DNA from: Sambucus nigra
Lineage: Eukaryota; Streptophyta; Magnoliopsida; Dipsacales; Adoxaceae
Assembly: GCA_949130495.1 (NCBI GenBank)
Contig: OX422221.1
Coordinates: 153,679,741 to 153,743,740, forward strand
Reading direction: 5' to 3'
Length of the DNA: 64,000 nt
Below are positions 49,551 to 60,012 of this stretch, piece by piece. A model generated the notes under the pieces. The model was not told the DNA's origin. It worked only from the letters and a program-made list of their open reading frames with translations, and did not search any database. The position numbers were made by a program, and so were the translations under genes. Each line of letters starts with the position of its first letter. Within the stretch, counting starts at the first letter, position 1.

Positions 49551-50123
49551 TGTTGATGTAAAAAATTAGACTATCTCTAATTTTTTTAATCACAGATAAA
49601 AATATATAAGACAAGAGATTTTAAAGTGGTTCAGCCTTGAACGAATGGCCTATGTCTACTATTTTTGTTATTATTGACTGTTTGAGAATTCTCGAAGTAT
49701 GATTATCCTCAAGAAATTCTGGTCCCCTTACAATGAGGATGATACAATGTATTTATATCCATGAGGATGTACATGTGAATGGGTAATACATAGCTGTTCA
49801 ATAAGCGTATACATCCGTACGATGATAATCAGCATTTAATGCGCATTTAATCTTCTTAATTATCTGATAATAAATGCTCTGATTGAGATGCAGCTCGGAC
49901 CGCCAAAGCTTCTCGGATTGCCTAAGTATCTCGGCATCCATGAGCTGCTCGGTGCAGTAAAGTTCCTCGGAGAGTACCTACTGCTAGGAGTATTTGAGTT
50001 GGTCGGGGAAAATGATTTCCTCGAAGTCAAGCGGCTGTTCCGATGTGTTTGTTATTGCCATGCAGATTGCCATGTGTCTTCACTTAATTGAGCCATGTCA
50101 ATAGACTAAATTTGGTATCAACA
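49551..50123 (-). repeat. 3' LTR of the minus-strand Tat element
   Basis: 573 bp with inverted ends TGTTGATG at 49551 and TATCAACA ending at 50123. On the minus strand it starts TGTTGATACC directly after the polypurine tract. The far end contains AGTGGTTCAGCCTTGAACG and CCTATGTCTAC (+ strand), a phrase common in plant LTR leaders. Confidence 0.85.
49894..50042. repeat. 18-bp periodic CTCGG repeat in the U3 of the LTR
   Basis: CTCGG occurs at 49894, 49912, 49930, 49948 and 49966, each exactly 18 bp apart. Decayed copies are in phase at 49984 (CTAGG), 50002 (GTCGG) and 50020 (CTCGA). A frame from ATG 49888 to a TGA at 50089-50091 (67 codons) therefore reads as hexapeptides of the LGxxx(L/Y/F) type. 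The unit length is a multiple of three, so the peptide repeat may be a by-product of the DNA repeat. On the minus strand the array is 80-230 bp inside the LTR, the usual place of enhancer repeats. Confidence 0.9.
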
Positions 50124-50376
50124 GAAGCCCCCAATGTTTCACAATTCGAGAATTTAGAGTGTGGAACATTCTTCTCGAAATATGGCGGGATTAAATGGTC
50201 ATCCTGAATCTTAGGAATGTTTTCTTTACATTTATTTTTCTTTTTGAATTCACAGAATCAAACTTTTCGAATTTTTCTAACTACTTCGATATCCGCGCCA
50301 TTTTTGTCCTTTTAACCGCCGGTAGCGTAAACGTCTCCCTTTGTAATCAATATCTTTACCTTTTCCCAAGGTAAGG

Positions 50377-50384
50377 TATTTAAG
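50377..50384 (+). promoter_or_regulatory. candidate TATA box of the antisense gene
   Basis: TATTTAAG lies about 165 bp upstream of the first good ATG (50549) of the + strand gene, outside the LTR. Nothing else marks the promoter, so this is a positional guess. Confidence 0.35.
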
Positions 50385-50548
50385 CGTTACAGAAAATCAT
50401 ATCGTCTATTACTTTTTCCAATTTGTATCTTTGAGTTTTCCATTTTATCTCTCTCTTGTGCGTTCATCCTTTTCATTGTTCGTTGTCAACAGATCCATCC
50501 TTTTTCTATAAGATCTTCCCCCTTCTCTTTTATTTCCTTTTATTCCCC

Positions 50549-52834
50549 ATGGTTTACCTTGTTGAGTCACTTGATAAGTTTCGTTCTGATTTCTTTATTC
50601 CTTCATGGGTTGTTTTTGAGGAACTTTCTGAGCCTCCAGATTATTTTCGTTTGGCTGAAGAACATTGGTTCCCAAGTCTCTTTCTTGCTGAATGTGGCTT
50701 TTCTTTTCCCCCAAACCCTTTGTGTCTGGAATTCTATCAATATTTTAATGTGGTTCCTGCAAAAATAGCCCCCAATACGTGGAGAATAGTTAACAGAGTT
50801 TATAGATTAAATCAGATTCATGGAACTCGTATAGGAATTCCAGAAATCATGTTTTGTTATAGATGGGCTGTCAGCCACAGTACTTTTTTCTTAAAAACTA
50901 GGTTTTTAAATAGAGCTTTAGTGGTCAATATCCCATATGCCAATAGGGATTATTTTGAGCATGGTGTTGTTATAAAAAAATTGGCAACATGCTCCACTAA
51001 CTGGAAATGATGTGTTTCAGGGTCCCAGATGCCCTCCCTATGGCAATGGGATAGGTTATTTTTACTTTACTTTATTTTTAAATTTATGCTTTCTTTGTGT
51101 TTAATAAAATGTGTCACTGATATTTTAATTTTCATTTATTTGTAGTTGACAGCAAAAGAAGGTCTCCAAAAGAGACAAAAGTTAACTTAAAACATCTGAA
51201 ACTTATCTGGGGTTTGCATAAAAGTGTTGCCGATGAGCATAACAGATCATCTTCATATTTTCAGCAGTATAAGAGTTACACCTCGTCTTTTACTGCTCGT
51301 CCGGTGATAAGTGACGTAGAACCGGTACCGGCTTCTTTAATTTCTTCACCTGAGTCACATATTCCTCGGAGTGAAAGAATGAAGAGAAGAAGAGCTCATG
51401 CCCTCTTCGAGAAACCTGCCTCTGTTCCTGGAGAGGCAAAGAATAGAAAACATGATGTCCCAGAAGAAGGGACAAGAAAAATCGATGCACCTCCTTCGGC
51501 TGCTCCTGTGAAGGTTGCCGACAAGCCCCAGTGGCTCCGAGCAAGGTCGCTGCTCCAAGCGAGGTTATAGTCATATCCCCGACTAAGACTACATCCTTGG
51601 TCAAGACCGTTGATGCTCCTTTGAGGAGGCTGAAGAAAAGCTCCTCGGTCAATTTGGCTGAATCCATCTTTCATCCCCCGACTACTGGAAGTGGTGTTCC
51701 CACTTTTGTTGCCCCGACCTCTGCCATGAGCTCGGTGAAGTCTTGTATTATTCCCGAGATCCAAGGTATTGAAGAAAATCTTTCTCGGGACATGGTTACC
51801 ACATTAACTTCTCGTCATATTGCTTCTGTAAGTATTATTATCCTAAACTTTCATTTTTCCTTTGTTATATCTGTGCACTGACTTGCTATTATTTTCTTTT
51901 CCCAGTTGGTGACATGTTTTAATAAAATTTTGAATAAGGATGAAGCTATTAAAGCTTCAAGATTCTCGTTAGGTGTAGAGGAAGCTTTGGTGGGTCTGAC
52001 GCAGTCTCTGAAAGATTCTTTTCAGAAGTATGTTGATGATAAAGCTGCCTGGGAGAAGCAGCTCAATTCGACTGAGCGGGAGAGGAATCAAGTTATTGAA
52101 GTCTCCAAGGGATTGGAGAAGAAAATAAAAGAATTAGAAAGTAAGAATAAAGAGCTTGAAGGGAAACGCCAAAATGCTGGGGAGCTTGAAGGTAAGCTCA
52201 AGGTTGATGAGGAAGAGCTAAACAAGCTTCGTGAAGTAGGTCGTCAGAAGGAAGAAGTGGAGAATAAATTGAAGGCTGCCGAGGATTTTCTTTCTGAGAA
52301 GCTTTCCTTGAATAAGGAGAAAAGGAAGTTGGCTGTGAAAAAGTCCTTCAGTGCTGGCTGGGATAAGGGGTGGAATAAGGGTCTGGCTGCCATGATGTCA
52401 CAAGTGGAATATGGTAGCCACAAATACTTTAGGGATGGCTGGGTCGCTGCTCTGTAAGAGATGAAGGTTGATGAAAATTCTAATCTGTTTCAGCGACACA
52501 TCCCTGGACCTCCTCCAACTCCTGCAGAAGAAGAAGAAGAAGAAGAAGAAGAAGAAGAAGAAGAAGAAGAAGAAGAAGAAGAAGAAGAAGAAGAAGAAGA
52601 AGAAGAAGAAGAAGAAGAAGAGGAGGAGGATGAAGCTACCTCTGAGGAATCCTCCATGGTGATGGGAGTCAAATTTCTCATCCCACAGTTGTCTAGTCTT
52701 CCTGCGAGCAACTTCAAGCATCCATTATTTCAACCGAGCAGCTTCCAGCACCCCCCGAGCTACCAACTATGCCATCCGAGCAACCTACCTCCTCGTCCCA
52801 GCTTCACGAGAAAGTTTTGGGAGACTAGGAGAAG
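50549..52834 (+). pseudogene. antisense gene of Tat element, exons 1-3 (Transposase_28-like, coiled coil, poly-Glu)
   Basis: Start ATG 50549 (MVYLVESLDKF). Exon 1 holds a Transposase_28-like ('putative gypsy-type transposon') domain: FPPNPLCLEFYQYFNVVPAK, PNTWRIVNRVYRL and FCYRWAVSHSTFFLKTRF. It has TGA at 51008 shortly before a GT donor at 51055. The first intron is 51055-51145 (acceptor atttgtag). Exon 2 (51146-51827) is a basic, proline/serine-rich linker with a frameshift near 51530. The second intron is 51828-51905 (GTAAGT...TTTTCCCAG), in exact phase 0. Exon 3 is a strong coiled coil (ERERNQVIEVSKGLEKKIKE and following), then GWDKGWNKGLAAM, an in-frame TAA at 52455 and the poly-Glu tract. 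A shift near 52650 and two TAGs follow. It is dead in this copy, but the gene structure is clear. Confidence 0.75.
52527..52630 (+). repeat. (GAA)n tract coding for about 31 glutamates
   Basis: An almost pure GAA run within exon 3 of the antisense gene, ending in GAGGAGGAG. In the coding frame it gives an unbroken acidic run. On the other strand it gives poly-Ser or poly-Phe frames, which are artefacts. Confidence 0.96.
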
Positions 52835-53002
52835 GTGTAGAATTGTTCGGTTTTTTTCCCTTTTGTTTATTTTGTCAATTGTAATTCTGAACTATGTACC
52901 TCTCTTTTATGATATAATAAAATTTGAAGTTATGCCTATTCATACTGTTGTTTCTCTTCATCTTGCTCCTTATTGATTCTTGCTCTTTCTTCTTTTTACT
53001 AG

Positions 53003-54298
53003 TTTATGACCAGGATGGAATTGTTATCTGCTCATGATACAAAATTGATGAAATATTGCAACGAATATTTCAAGGCTGGCCACTCAGATTTGACTGATGC
53101 TCAAATAGTTGATATACTTGGTCCAAAAGCTTCAGAGCGAGCAGTTGAAGCCTACCAGTATTTGAAGTGCCTGCTAGATCGTGCAGTGGCTAACAATGTA
53201 GCGTATTATGAAATGATTGAAGACCTCCAGGGCACTTTTGAAGAGCTTCAACAACAGTATAAGGAATCTATAGCCCTTTTGCACGAGGGATACGAGAAGA
53301 AGTATCAGCAATTGAATGCTAATAAGGGATACGATATATTGTTTCTTGCTTATGAAGTGAGGGGGAGAACTTTGAAAATCGAGGTCGAGGAGCACAGGCA
53401 GATATCTGAGTTGTTAGAGCAGGAAAATAATAACTTGCAAAGAGAAGTATCTCCATTGAAATTTGCTTCCTCTACCTCAAATGCTTTGGTACCTGTAAAC
53501 GACGAGGGATTTTCTTTCTTGGAGGTTGAAAATGCCAACCTGAGGGATGAATTAGAAACCTTGAAGAAGATTGGGCCTTCTACCTCTACTCGGGGACGAG
53601 CAAGAGCTTCTCGGGGAAAAGCAAGAGTTATTCGGATTCCTGTCGAGGAACAAAGAACTCAATCGGCACTAGAGAATCAAGAAGTTCAGTTAGTTGAGAA
53701 GAATAAAGCTCTGGCAGAGATGTCCAAGAAGATCAGGAATCTAGACGAGCAGCTCTCTACACAGATGTCTGCCTTGGAAAATAAAGAACTTTTTATAAAA
53801 AATCTTCACGAGCAGCTGGAAAGGTTGACTTATAAATTCCACAAGTAACCTAGAGAATTCTGGATGGCTGGCTACAATGAGGCTCTCTACCATTTGGATA
53901 ATCGGATCCAAAATGCGAATAATGAGGATTACAAACAAGGGTGGTTGAATGCCTTGGGTGTACTGCAATTGGAGCAGGGTCACTACTTGTGGGATTACCA
54001 TAATCCTGGGTTACTCGACCTGCCAGTGCCACTATTCAAACTCGACATGAGCTGGATTCCTGCTCGTGTAATCCCTCAGTGTTTGATTTCTAAGTATCTT
54101 GGCGATTACAGTCTCCATTCCAATGTTGAGATATCTCGCCCTGAGCACCTACTCGATCGACCATCTGTGATGAACATCAGGATGCTCAAAGACCTTAATT
54201 TCATTAACTCCCCTTATGCCTTAGACGATCCTCCTGTTGGTGTAGAACCTGTTTCAAAGGCAGAGGGGAAGAAACCAATAAAAGGAATCTTGATGTAA
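53003..54298 (+). pseudogene. antisense gene of Tat element, exon 4 (coiled-coil C-terminal part)
   Basis: One frame from 53003 to TAA 54296-54298, broken only by TAA at 53846-53848. It follows a candidate intron 52835-53002 (AAG|GTGTAG ... TTTTTACTAG) that joins exon 3 in phase. It could also start on its own at ATG 53006 (MTRMELLSAHD). It encodes a long coiled coil (EELQQQYKESIALLHEGYEK; ENANLRDELETLKK; LVEKNKALAEMSKKIRNLDE), a basic RGRARASRGKARV patch, and a C-terminal segment with YKQGWLNALGVLQLEQGHYL and ISRPEHLLDRPS. The C-terminal GWLNAL echoes DGWVAAL of exon 3. I know no function for this part. Open length of about 430 codons argues for past selection. Confidence 0.72.
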
Positions 54299-55156
54299 TA
54301 ATTAATATATATTTCATTCTCAATGTACTTTGTTTTGGATTTAATGAAAAACTTCTATTTTTCTTTGAAATCTTGATTGCCATTGTCTTGTAGATATTTT
54401 GTAAAACACTTTACATATTTGTATGTATATCTATTAAAAAGATAACAATATTGTGTTATTTGCCGATCAACTAAAGCTGGTTAAAACTTATTGTCGACTA
54501 TCCTGAATTTGTGGTAATCATTTGACGACTAACGAAAATTGACAATATTTTGTTTCTCGACCAGCTTGGTGGTAATTTAAAATGTTACGAGTATCAAAAA
54601 TTTTGCTTGATCACTTTTTAATTCTAACCCATTAGCTGACTTTTATTTCATACTCATGCTTTGTTTAATAAAAATGTTCTCGACCAACTGTAGTTGACCG
54701 CTTCTTATTCCCGACCAACCCCAGTTGGTAGATTTTTAGAAATATTTGTTCTTCCCGACCAACCTTAGTTGGTATTTCTGGGAAATATTTTTTATTCCCG
54801 ACCAACCTTAGTTGGTGGATTTTCTTCCCAACCAACCGGAGTTGGCACTTTTGGGAAATATTTTTTATTCCCGACCAACCTTAGTTGGTGGATTTTCTTC
54901 CCAACCAACCGGAGTTGGCACTTTTGGGAAATATTTTTTATTCCTGACCAACCGAAGTTGGTGGATTTTCTTCCCAACCAACCGGAGTTGGCACTTTTGG
55001 GAAATATTTTTATTCCCGACCAACCGGAGTTGGTGGATTTTGCTGAGTAGTGTGTAGCACTAGTATTCCGCGAAAAACTTCAATAAAAGGAGAGAATTGG
55101 GTAGAATATTCATATTTTATTCATACTGATGAAACTGCATTACATGAGAGTTTACA
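54299..55156. repeat. 73-bp tandem repeats with CCAAC/GTTGG hairpins between convergent genes
   Basis: GGGAAATATTTTT starts at 54780, 54853, 54926 and 54999, exactly 73 bp apart (about 3.7 units). Each unit has two short palindromes of the GACCAACCTTAGTTGGTGG and CCAACCAACCGGAGTTGGC type. Looser copies (CGACCAACCCCAGTTGGTAG, CGACCAACTGTAGTTGACCG) extend the cluster left to about 54670. The array separates the 3' ends of the + strand antisense gene and the minus-strand pol. Confidence 0.92.
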
Positions 55157-56991
55157 TTACTGATAATATTTGCGCAGGTGTTCTGCATTCAATGCATTCT
55201 TAAACTCCTCCCCCTCTGAAGTTTCAATTCTGTAGGTTCCTGGTTGAACAACTTCTGTAACTCAGTAAGGTCCATGCCAGTTTGCTTCCAGTTTGTTGTT
55301 CTTTTGAATCACTTTCTTTAGCATATAGTCTCCTTCTTTTAGGTCGCCCTTCTTCACTCTCTTGTTGTATAGCAAAGCTGTTCGTTGCTGGTAAGCAGCA
55401 TTCCTGATAGCTGCTTCTTCTCTAACTTCTTCCAGCATGTCCAAATATAACCTTCTCATTAAATGGCTAACAGGGGAATTAAAATTCAGTACTCTGTGTG
55501 TTGGAAGACCCAACTCGGCAGGTATAACAACTTCACTTCCAAATGCCATCATATATGGAGATTCTCTAGTTGCTGCTCAGGGGGTAGTACGATAAGCCCA
55601 TAGTACTGAATATAGCTCGTTGATCCAGTTTGCTTTCGCATCATTCAGTCTTTTCTTTAAGCCATTTAGCAGTGTTCTGTTTGTCACCTCAGTTGGTCCA
55701 TTGCTTTGGGGATGGCCTGGTGCCGAGTGGATTTTCAAGATATTTGACTGATGACAATAAGCAGCGAACTCCTCGTTGTCAAATTGTGTTCCATGGTCGG
55801 TGATGAATGCGTGGGGAAGACCATATCTACAAATGATGTTTTTCCAAATAAATTGGTACACCTTTTCGTATGTCATGTCGACAAGAGGCTCGGCTTCTAC
55901 CCACTTAGTAAAATAATCCACTACGACGACGGGATATTTAAATCTTCCTATAGTCATTGGAAGTGGCCCGCCAAGTTAATTCCCCACATGGCAAATGGCC
56001 AAGGGGAAGTAATAGGTGTCAATAATGCTTGGGGAGTTCTTCAGATGGAGGATAAGCGCTAACATTTGTCACATTTCTTGGTATAGGCGATACAATCAAC
56101 CCTCATCATTGTCCAGTAGTATCCTTGAATCATTATTCTTTGCAGAAGTGTCCGACCTGCTACATGGGCTCCACAAGACCCTTCATGGATTTCTTCGGTC
56201 AAATCCTTCACCTCGGCGGGATGTACACACCTCTACAAGCCAGCTATGCATCCTCGTCTGTATAGAATACCATTAGTTAGTACATAACGAGCAGCTTTAA
56301 ACTTTAATTTCTTGGCTGCGAGTTTGTCAATCAGTAATTCCCCCACCTCAATATATGCCCTGATGGGATCCATCCAAGATGGCCCTAAATCAAGGGTAAT
56401 AAAATTCATCGTCAGATCTTCATCTATGCTCCGACCAGCTAGAACTTCAATTGGGATTGTTCTTTGTAGCTCGGTACGAGTAGCCGATGCTAATAGAGCT
56501 AAAGCATCTACTCTTGCATTCTCCATTCTTGGTATTCTAACCAGTTGAATAGTAACAAATTACGATACCAACTCCATCGCCTTCGCACGGTACTTAATCA
56601 TCAATTCTCCTTTTGCTACATATATACTGAGCATTTTGTTTACAATTAATTATGAGTCACTGCACACGATTACCTGCTCTGTCTTCATGGTTTTTTCCAG
56701 ACTAAGACCTACAATCATCGCTTCATATTCGGCCTCATTATTAGAAGCTTGAAATTGAAAGGGTAGAGCATATTCTATATCGACCTCATCTCAACTTTTC
56801 AATACAATCCCGGCTCCACTACCTGAGGTGCACGATGAGCCATCCACATATAGGTTCCATATAGGTATCTCGTCCTCAAACGTCTTATTGGACAAAGTTC
56901 CTCGATGGAATATTTGTTGCTCCTTTATCTCCATTTCTACCACACCTCGCTGCTCGTCGGCCTTCTCCTCTTGCTCTCCGACCAACTTAAG
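55157..56991 (-). pseudogene. pol 3' part of the minus-strand Tat element: RNase H and integrase
   Basis: Read on the minus strand: RNase H start (LYVDGSSCTSGSGAGIVLKS), its continuation with several stops, RNase H end (NARVDALALLAS), and a linker to the integrase zinc finger (LTNGILYRRG). The integrase core follows (SPWPFAMWGINLAG, VVVDYFTKWVEAEPL, AFITDHGTQFDNEEF, HPQSNGPTEVTNRTLL, WAYRTTP), then the C-terminal domain (MMAFGSEVVIPAELGLPT; KLEANWHGPY; GTYRIETSEGEEF) to a TAA at 55157. The first catalytic residue is Asn (WGIN, codon at 55975-55977) instead of Asp. TGA stops stand where Arg codons are expected (GPY-R-V; TTP-R-A). All three are compatible with C/G-to-T/A transitions. Confidence 0.9.
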
Positions 56992-59830
56992 TGTAATACC
57001 CCGTATTTTTATGCTATATTAATTTGGGGATTTATTAAATTTAATGTGAATTAATTATTTAATAAAAATCCGAAAATTAATTATGTTATAATTATTAACG
57101 TGATGAGAGTTAGTAATTATGGGAAAATTTGTTGAATATTACTAATGAGCAATGTAATATATAATAGTGGTCATATTAAATGTCACGAGTGAATAAAATG
57201 ACAATTTTAGAAATTTGAGTCGGGACGCGCTCGTGTCGCTTCGGGACTAAATATTGATAAATAAAAGTAAATATTTTATAAGTTGTTCTTATGGTCATTT
57301 TGAGTGTGCCAACGCGTCCGAAAGGGTCGAGATAGTCAGAAAAGTATACCCGGGAGTTTGATTTGGGTCTCGGGGGGTTTTTAGGCCTAATTAGTACCCC
57401 GGGAGGGCATTTTAGTCATTTTATATTTTTGGGTAATTAAACCCACGAAAATTAAAGGGGTTATATCAGATGTTTAGGTTATCTCCTAGGGTTAGATAAC
57501 TCAAAACACTAGAACGGCCATTGGAGAGGAGAGGAGAGAGCTCTCAAGGCATTCCAAGGCTCAAAACTCACCCGTTTGCACCGCCGCCACCGCCAATGCG
57601 TAGATCGCGAGACGGGGAACGCAACCACACCAAATTCAACACCAAACCAGATTTCTGAAAATCCCTGGCACGTGTTTATCTTGCTTATTTCATTGATGCA
57701 TCATCCATATTAGTTTAGGAGTTATTAGGATGAGATTTATGGAAGAAAAATCCAATTTGAGATGGGAAATTTTCATGTAGTGATGATTTATATGATATTC
57801 TGGAAACCCTTTGTCATGTAAAGGATTAAGAGTTTGATTAAGAAAAGAGTTCTAATTAGATACAAATGCTAAAAAAAATATTTATTTCGGACGATCGGAC
57901 CGTTGGAATTGGATGAAATTTTATAGAGAATTAGCTAAAGACGAGAGGAAGCTACAGAAAAAAATTCAGCTCGATCGGACCGTTCAATATTATTAAATAT
58001 ATTTTTTGCTATAGAGTTTTATGTTTCGAGGAATCTTCTAGATAATAAAAATTCAATTAAAACTCCATTTTAATTCCGATTTCGAAACCGTTTGAAATTC
58101 TCATCTTTAAAAATAAAATTCAAAATCCTTTAATGTAAGGCGAAATCTATATTTTTGGGATATTTTGCATAAGGAACAATGTAAGTATATATTAAAGGGG
58201 AGAGACACGTAAGAGAGAGTTATGTTGGAACATAAATGGATATCTACTGAATTGTACATTTGGAAGAATAGAGTCCATGAGGGTTACGTAGTAAGTTGGA
58301 AAAACCCTTCGAATTAAAGTTAGAAACGAACCATTATACTTGATAAATAATAATGGGAAAATAAGGATAAATGTTGTGAATGTGGGTTAATGGATAAACC
58401 TGAATTGATATAATAAAAGTGGTATATTTATATGATTGTGTATGCATATATTATATACTTGTGAAAATCATGCCCGCGCTACTTGTTATCCCTGAGGTTT
58501 CCGCGCTGGGACGATCTTATCTCGTGTGCCTTATGGGGGATATCGACTCGTACCCTAGAAGATAGAAATCCTAGGTACAGGCTATCGAATCGGTAGTCAC
58601 GGTCCTAAGAGACGTGAGGGTATGTAATGACCTCTTGGACTTGGAAAATATGCTTCGCCTCAATATTGTTTGTGTATGTATTTATACAGTTCGAGAGTGA
58701 TTTCGAACTTGTATTCCCTTTAGTACGATTGATACGGGGATTGGATAGCAGACTATGCCCGCACCATAAAATTTTATGTGGGGTGCTGTTAGAATATATA
58801 TATTATACAAGTATTTAATATATAAATGAACTTTTGAAATATGGGAAACTGCCTAATATGTTATGGTAAGTAAGACATGTATAATGACTCAAATTGGAAA
58901 TACTTGTTTTGAAAAGTATAATATGATATTGAAAAACTTTATGAATCAATAAAGTTAAAATCAGCGTTTTGTACTAAATGAAATTATCCTTTTTAAACCA
59001 TGATGTTGTTAAATCTTAAATTTTGAGAGTCACCTAAGATAATTTAAATCCTTAGGGATGGATAGTGTGATATATGATGAGATAAAACATTGGTAAGGTT
59101 AGTGCGATAGGAGTGCACATTAGGAGAGAGGCGAGAATTTCTCAAGAGAGTGTCGCACTAATATGTTGTTGCATTGGCCTGTATCAATTTAAATATTTGC
59201 TAAACGAATTTTTAAATCATATACACTATCGGGCTCTGACCCGTTTCCATTACTCTTTCTCTCTTGTATATATATGTATATATTACAGGTGCCCAACCAC
59301 AGGGGCGTCTTGTGTAGGATCCCTTGGAAGGAACGTGATGCAGTTTAGGTGGGAGTTGCAGGCCACTTGCTTAGACGATTTCATTTACTTGATTCCACTT
59401 CTATCATTCTCCTTATTGGGCATGTATCGCCCTTTCCACTATTTATCTGTTTTATTGGGACATTTGTATTTCAGTTATTTCTAGTACTGTTACTTTGGGA
59501 TTTATTCAGCATGTATGTTTTACTTTAAGTTTTAAATGATGGGGTTTAGTTGTTGAATGTTTAAATTAATTAGATTATATGTTCCAGGATTATTGTGGTG
59601 TGATTCTTAAAATATTGAATTGTTGTAGATAATTAAATCTTTATTTTCAAAATAAAATTTGAAAAATAATGTTAAAAAAATGGTTTTGACACTTAGCTTA
59701 ATTAAATAGGGTGTTAAATTTGGAAAAGTTATTTTTACGACAGTGATGCTAAGAATGAACCAACTGTTCACCTTGATTTTAATTTAATAAAGGCGTGATC
59801 GCCCGGTATTTAATTGGGCGAGGTGTCACA
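56992..59830 (+). repeat. 5' LTR of the Tekay-like element
   Basis: 2,839 bp, from TGTAATACCCCG to GGGCGAGGTGTCACA. It shares block order with the LTR at 2338-5095 (gtccgaaagggtcga near 57318; aggtgcccaaccaca near 59287; gacagtgatgctaagaatg near 59739). Contains GATCGGACCGTT twice (57892, 57983). Confidence 0.92.
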
Positions 59831-59832
59831 GG

Positions 59833-59845
59833 TGGTATCAGAGCC
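59833..59845 (+). promoter_or_regulatory. primer binding site, initiator tRNA-Met
   Basis: TGGTATCAGAGCC, a perfect complement to the 3' end of plant initiator tRNA-Met, 2 bp after the LTR. Confidence 0.95.
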
Positions 59846-60012
59846 AGATTTTAGTGTCTATAGGATCTGTACGGCTTATTTTCGCTTTCACCTTAACGTT
59901 TTTGCTATAGAGCCCTATTTTTAGGATTGTTGTATTTCTGCTTTTACGTTACGTCTTCGGCTATTTGAGATTTGATAATGACTGTAGACTAATAAACTAC
60001 TTCACGTTTCAG

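Larger units (their letters stand above)
49551..56991 (-). mobile_element. Tat-lineage LTR retrotransposon, minus strand, with antisense gene
   Basis: On the minus strand the order is RNase H, integrase, a 0.8-kb repeat array, a long gene in the opposite orientation, a polypurine tract (ATTGGGGGCTTC, complement of 50124-50135) and the 3' LTR. gag, protease, RT and the 5' LTR lie beyond the insertion of the next element at 56992 and are outside the window. Left flank is CAAGG (49546-49550). Extra antisense ORFs between pol and the 3' LTR are known in Tat-lineage elements such as Grande and Retand. Confidence 0.88.

Noticed and set aside
52398..52721. Poly-Phe, poly-Ser and poly-Lys ORFs around the GAA tract
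   Set aside because: Shadow frames of the trinucleotide repeat. Only the poly-Glu frame continues a protein-like exon.
53174..53395. Minus-strand ORFs within the antisense-gene exons
   Set aside because: Composition and lack of motifs show them to be complementary shadows of the coiled-coil frame.
54780..55050. Regularly spaced repeats that might suggest a CRISPR array
   Set aside because: The 73-bp units are directly adjacent, with no unique spacers, and the context is a plant retrotransposon.
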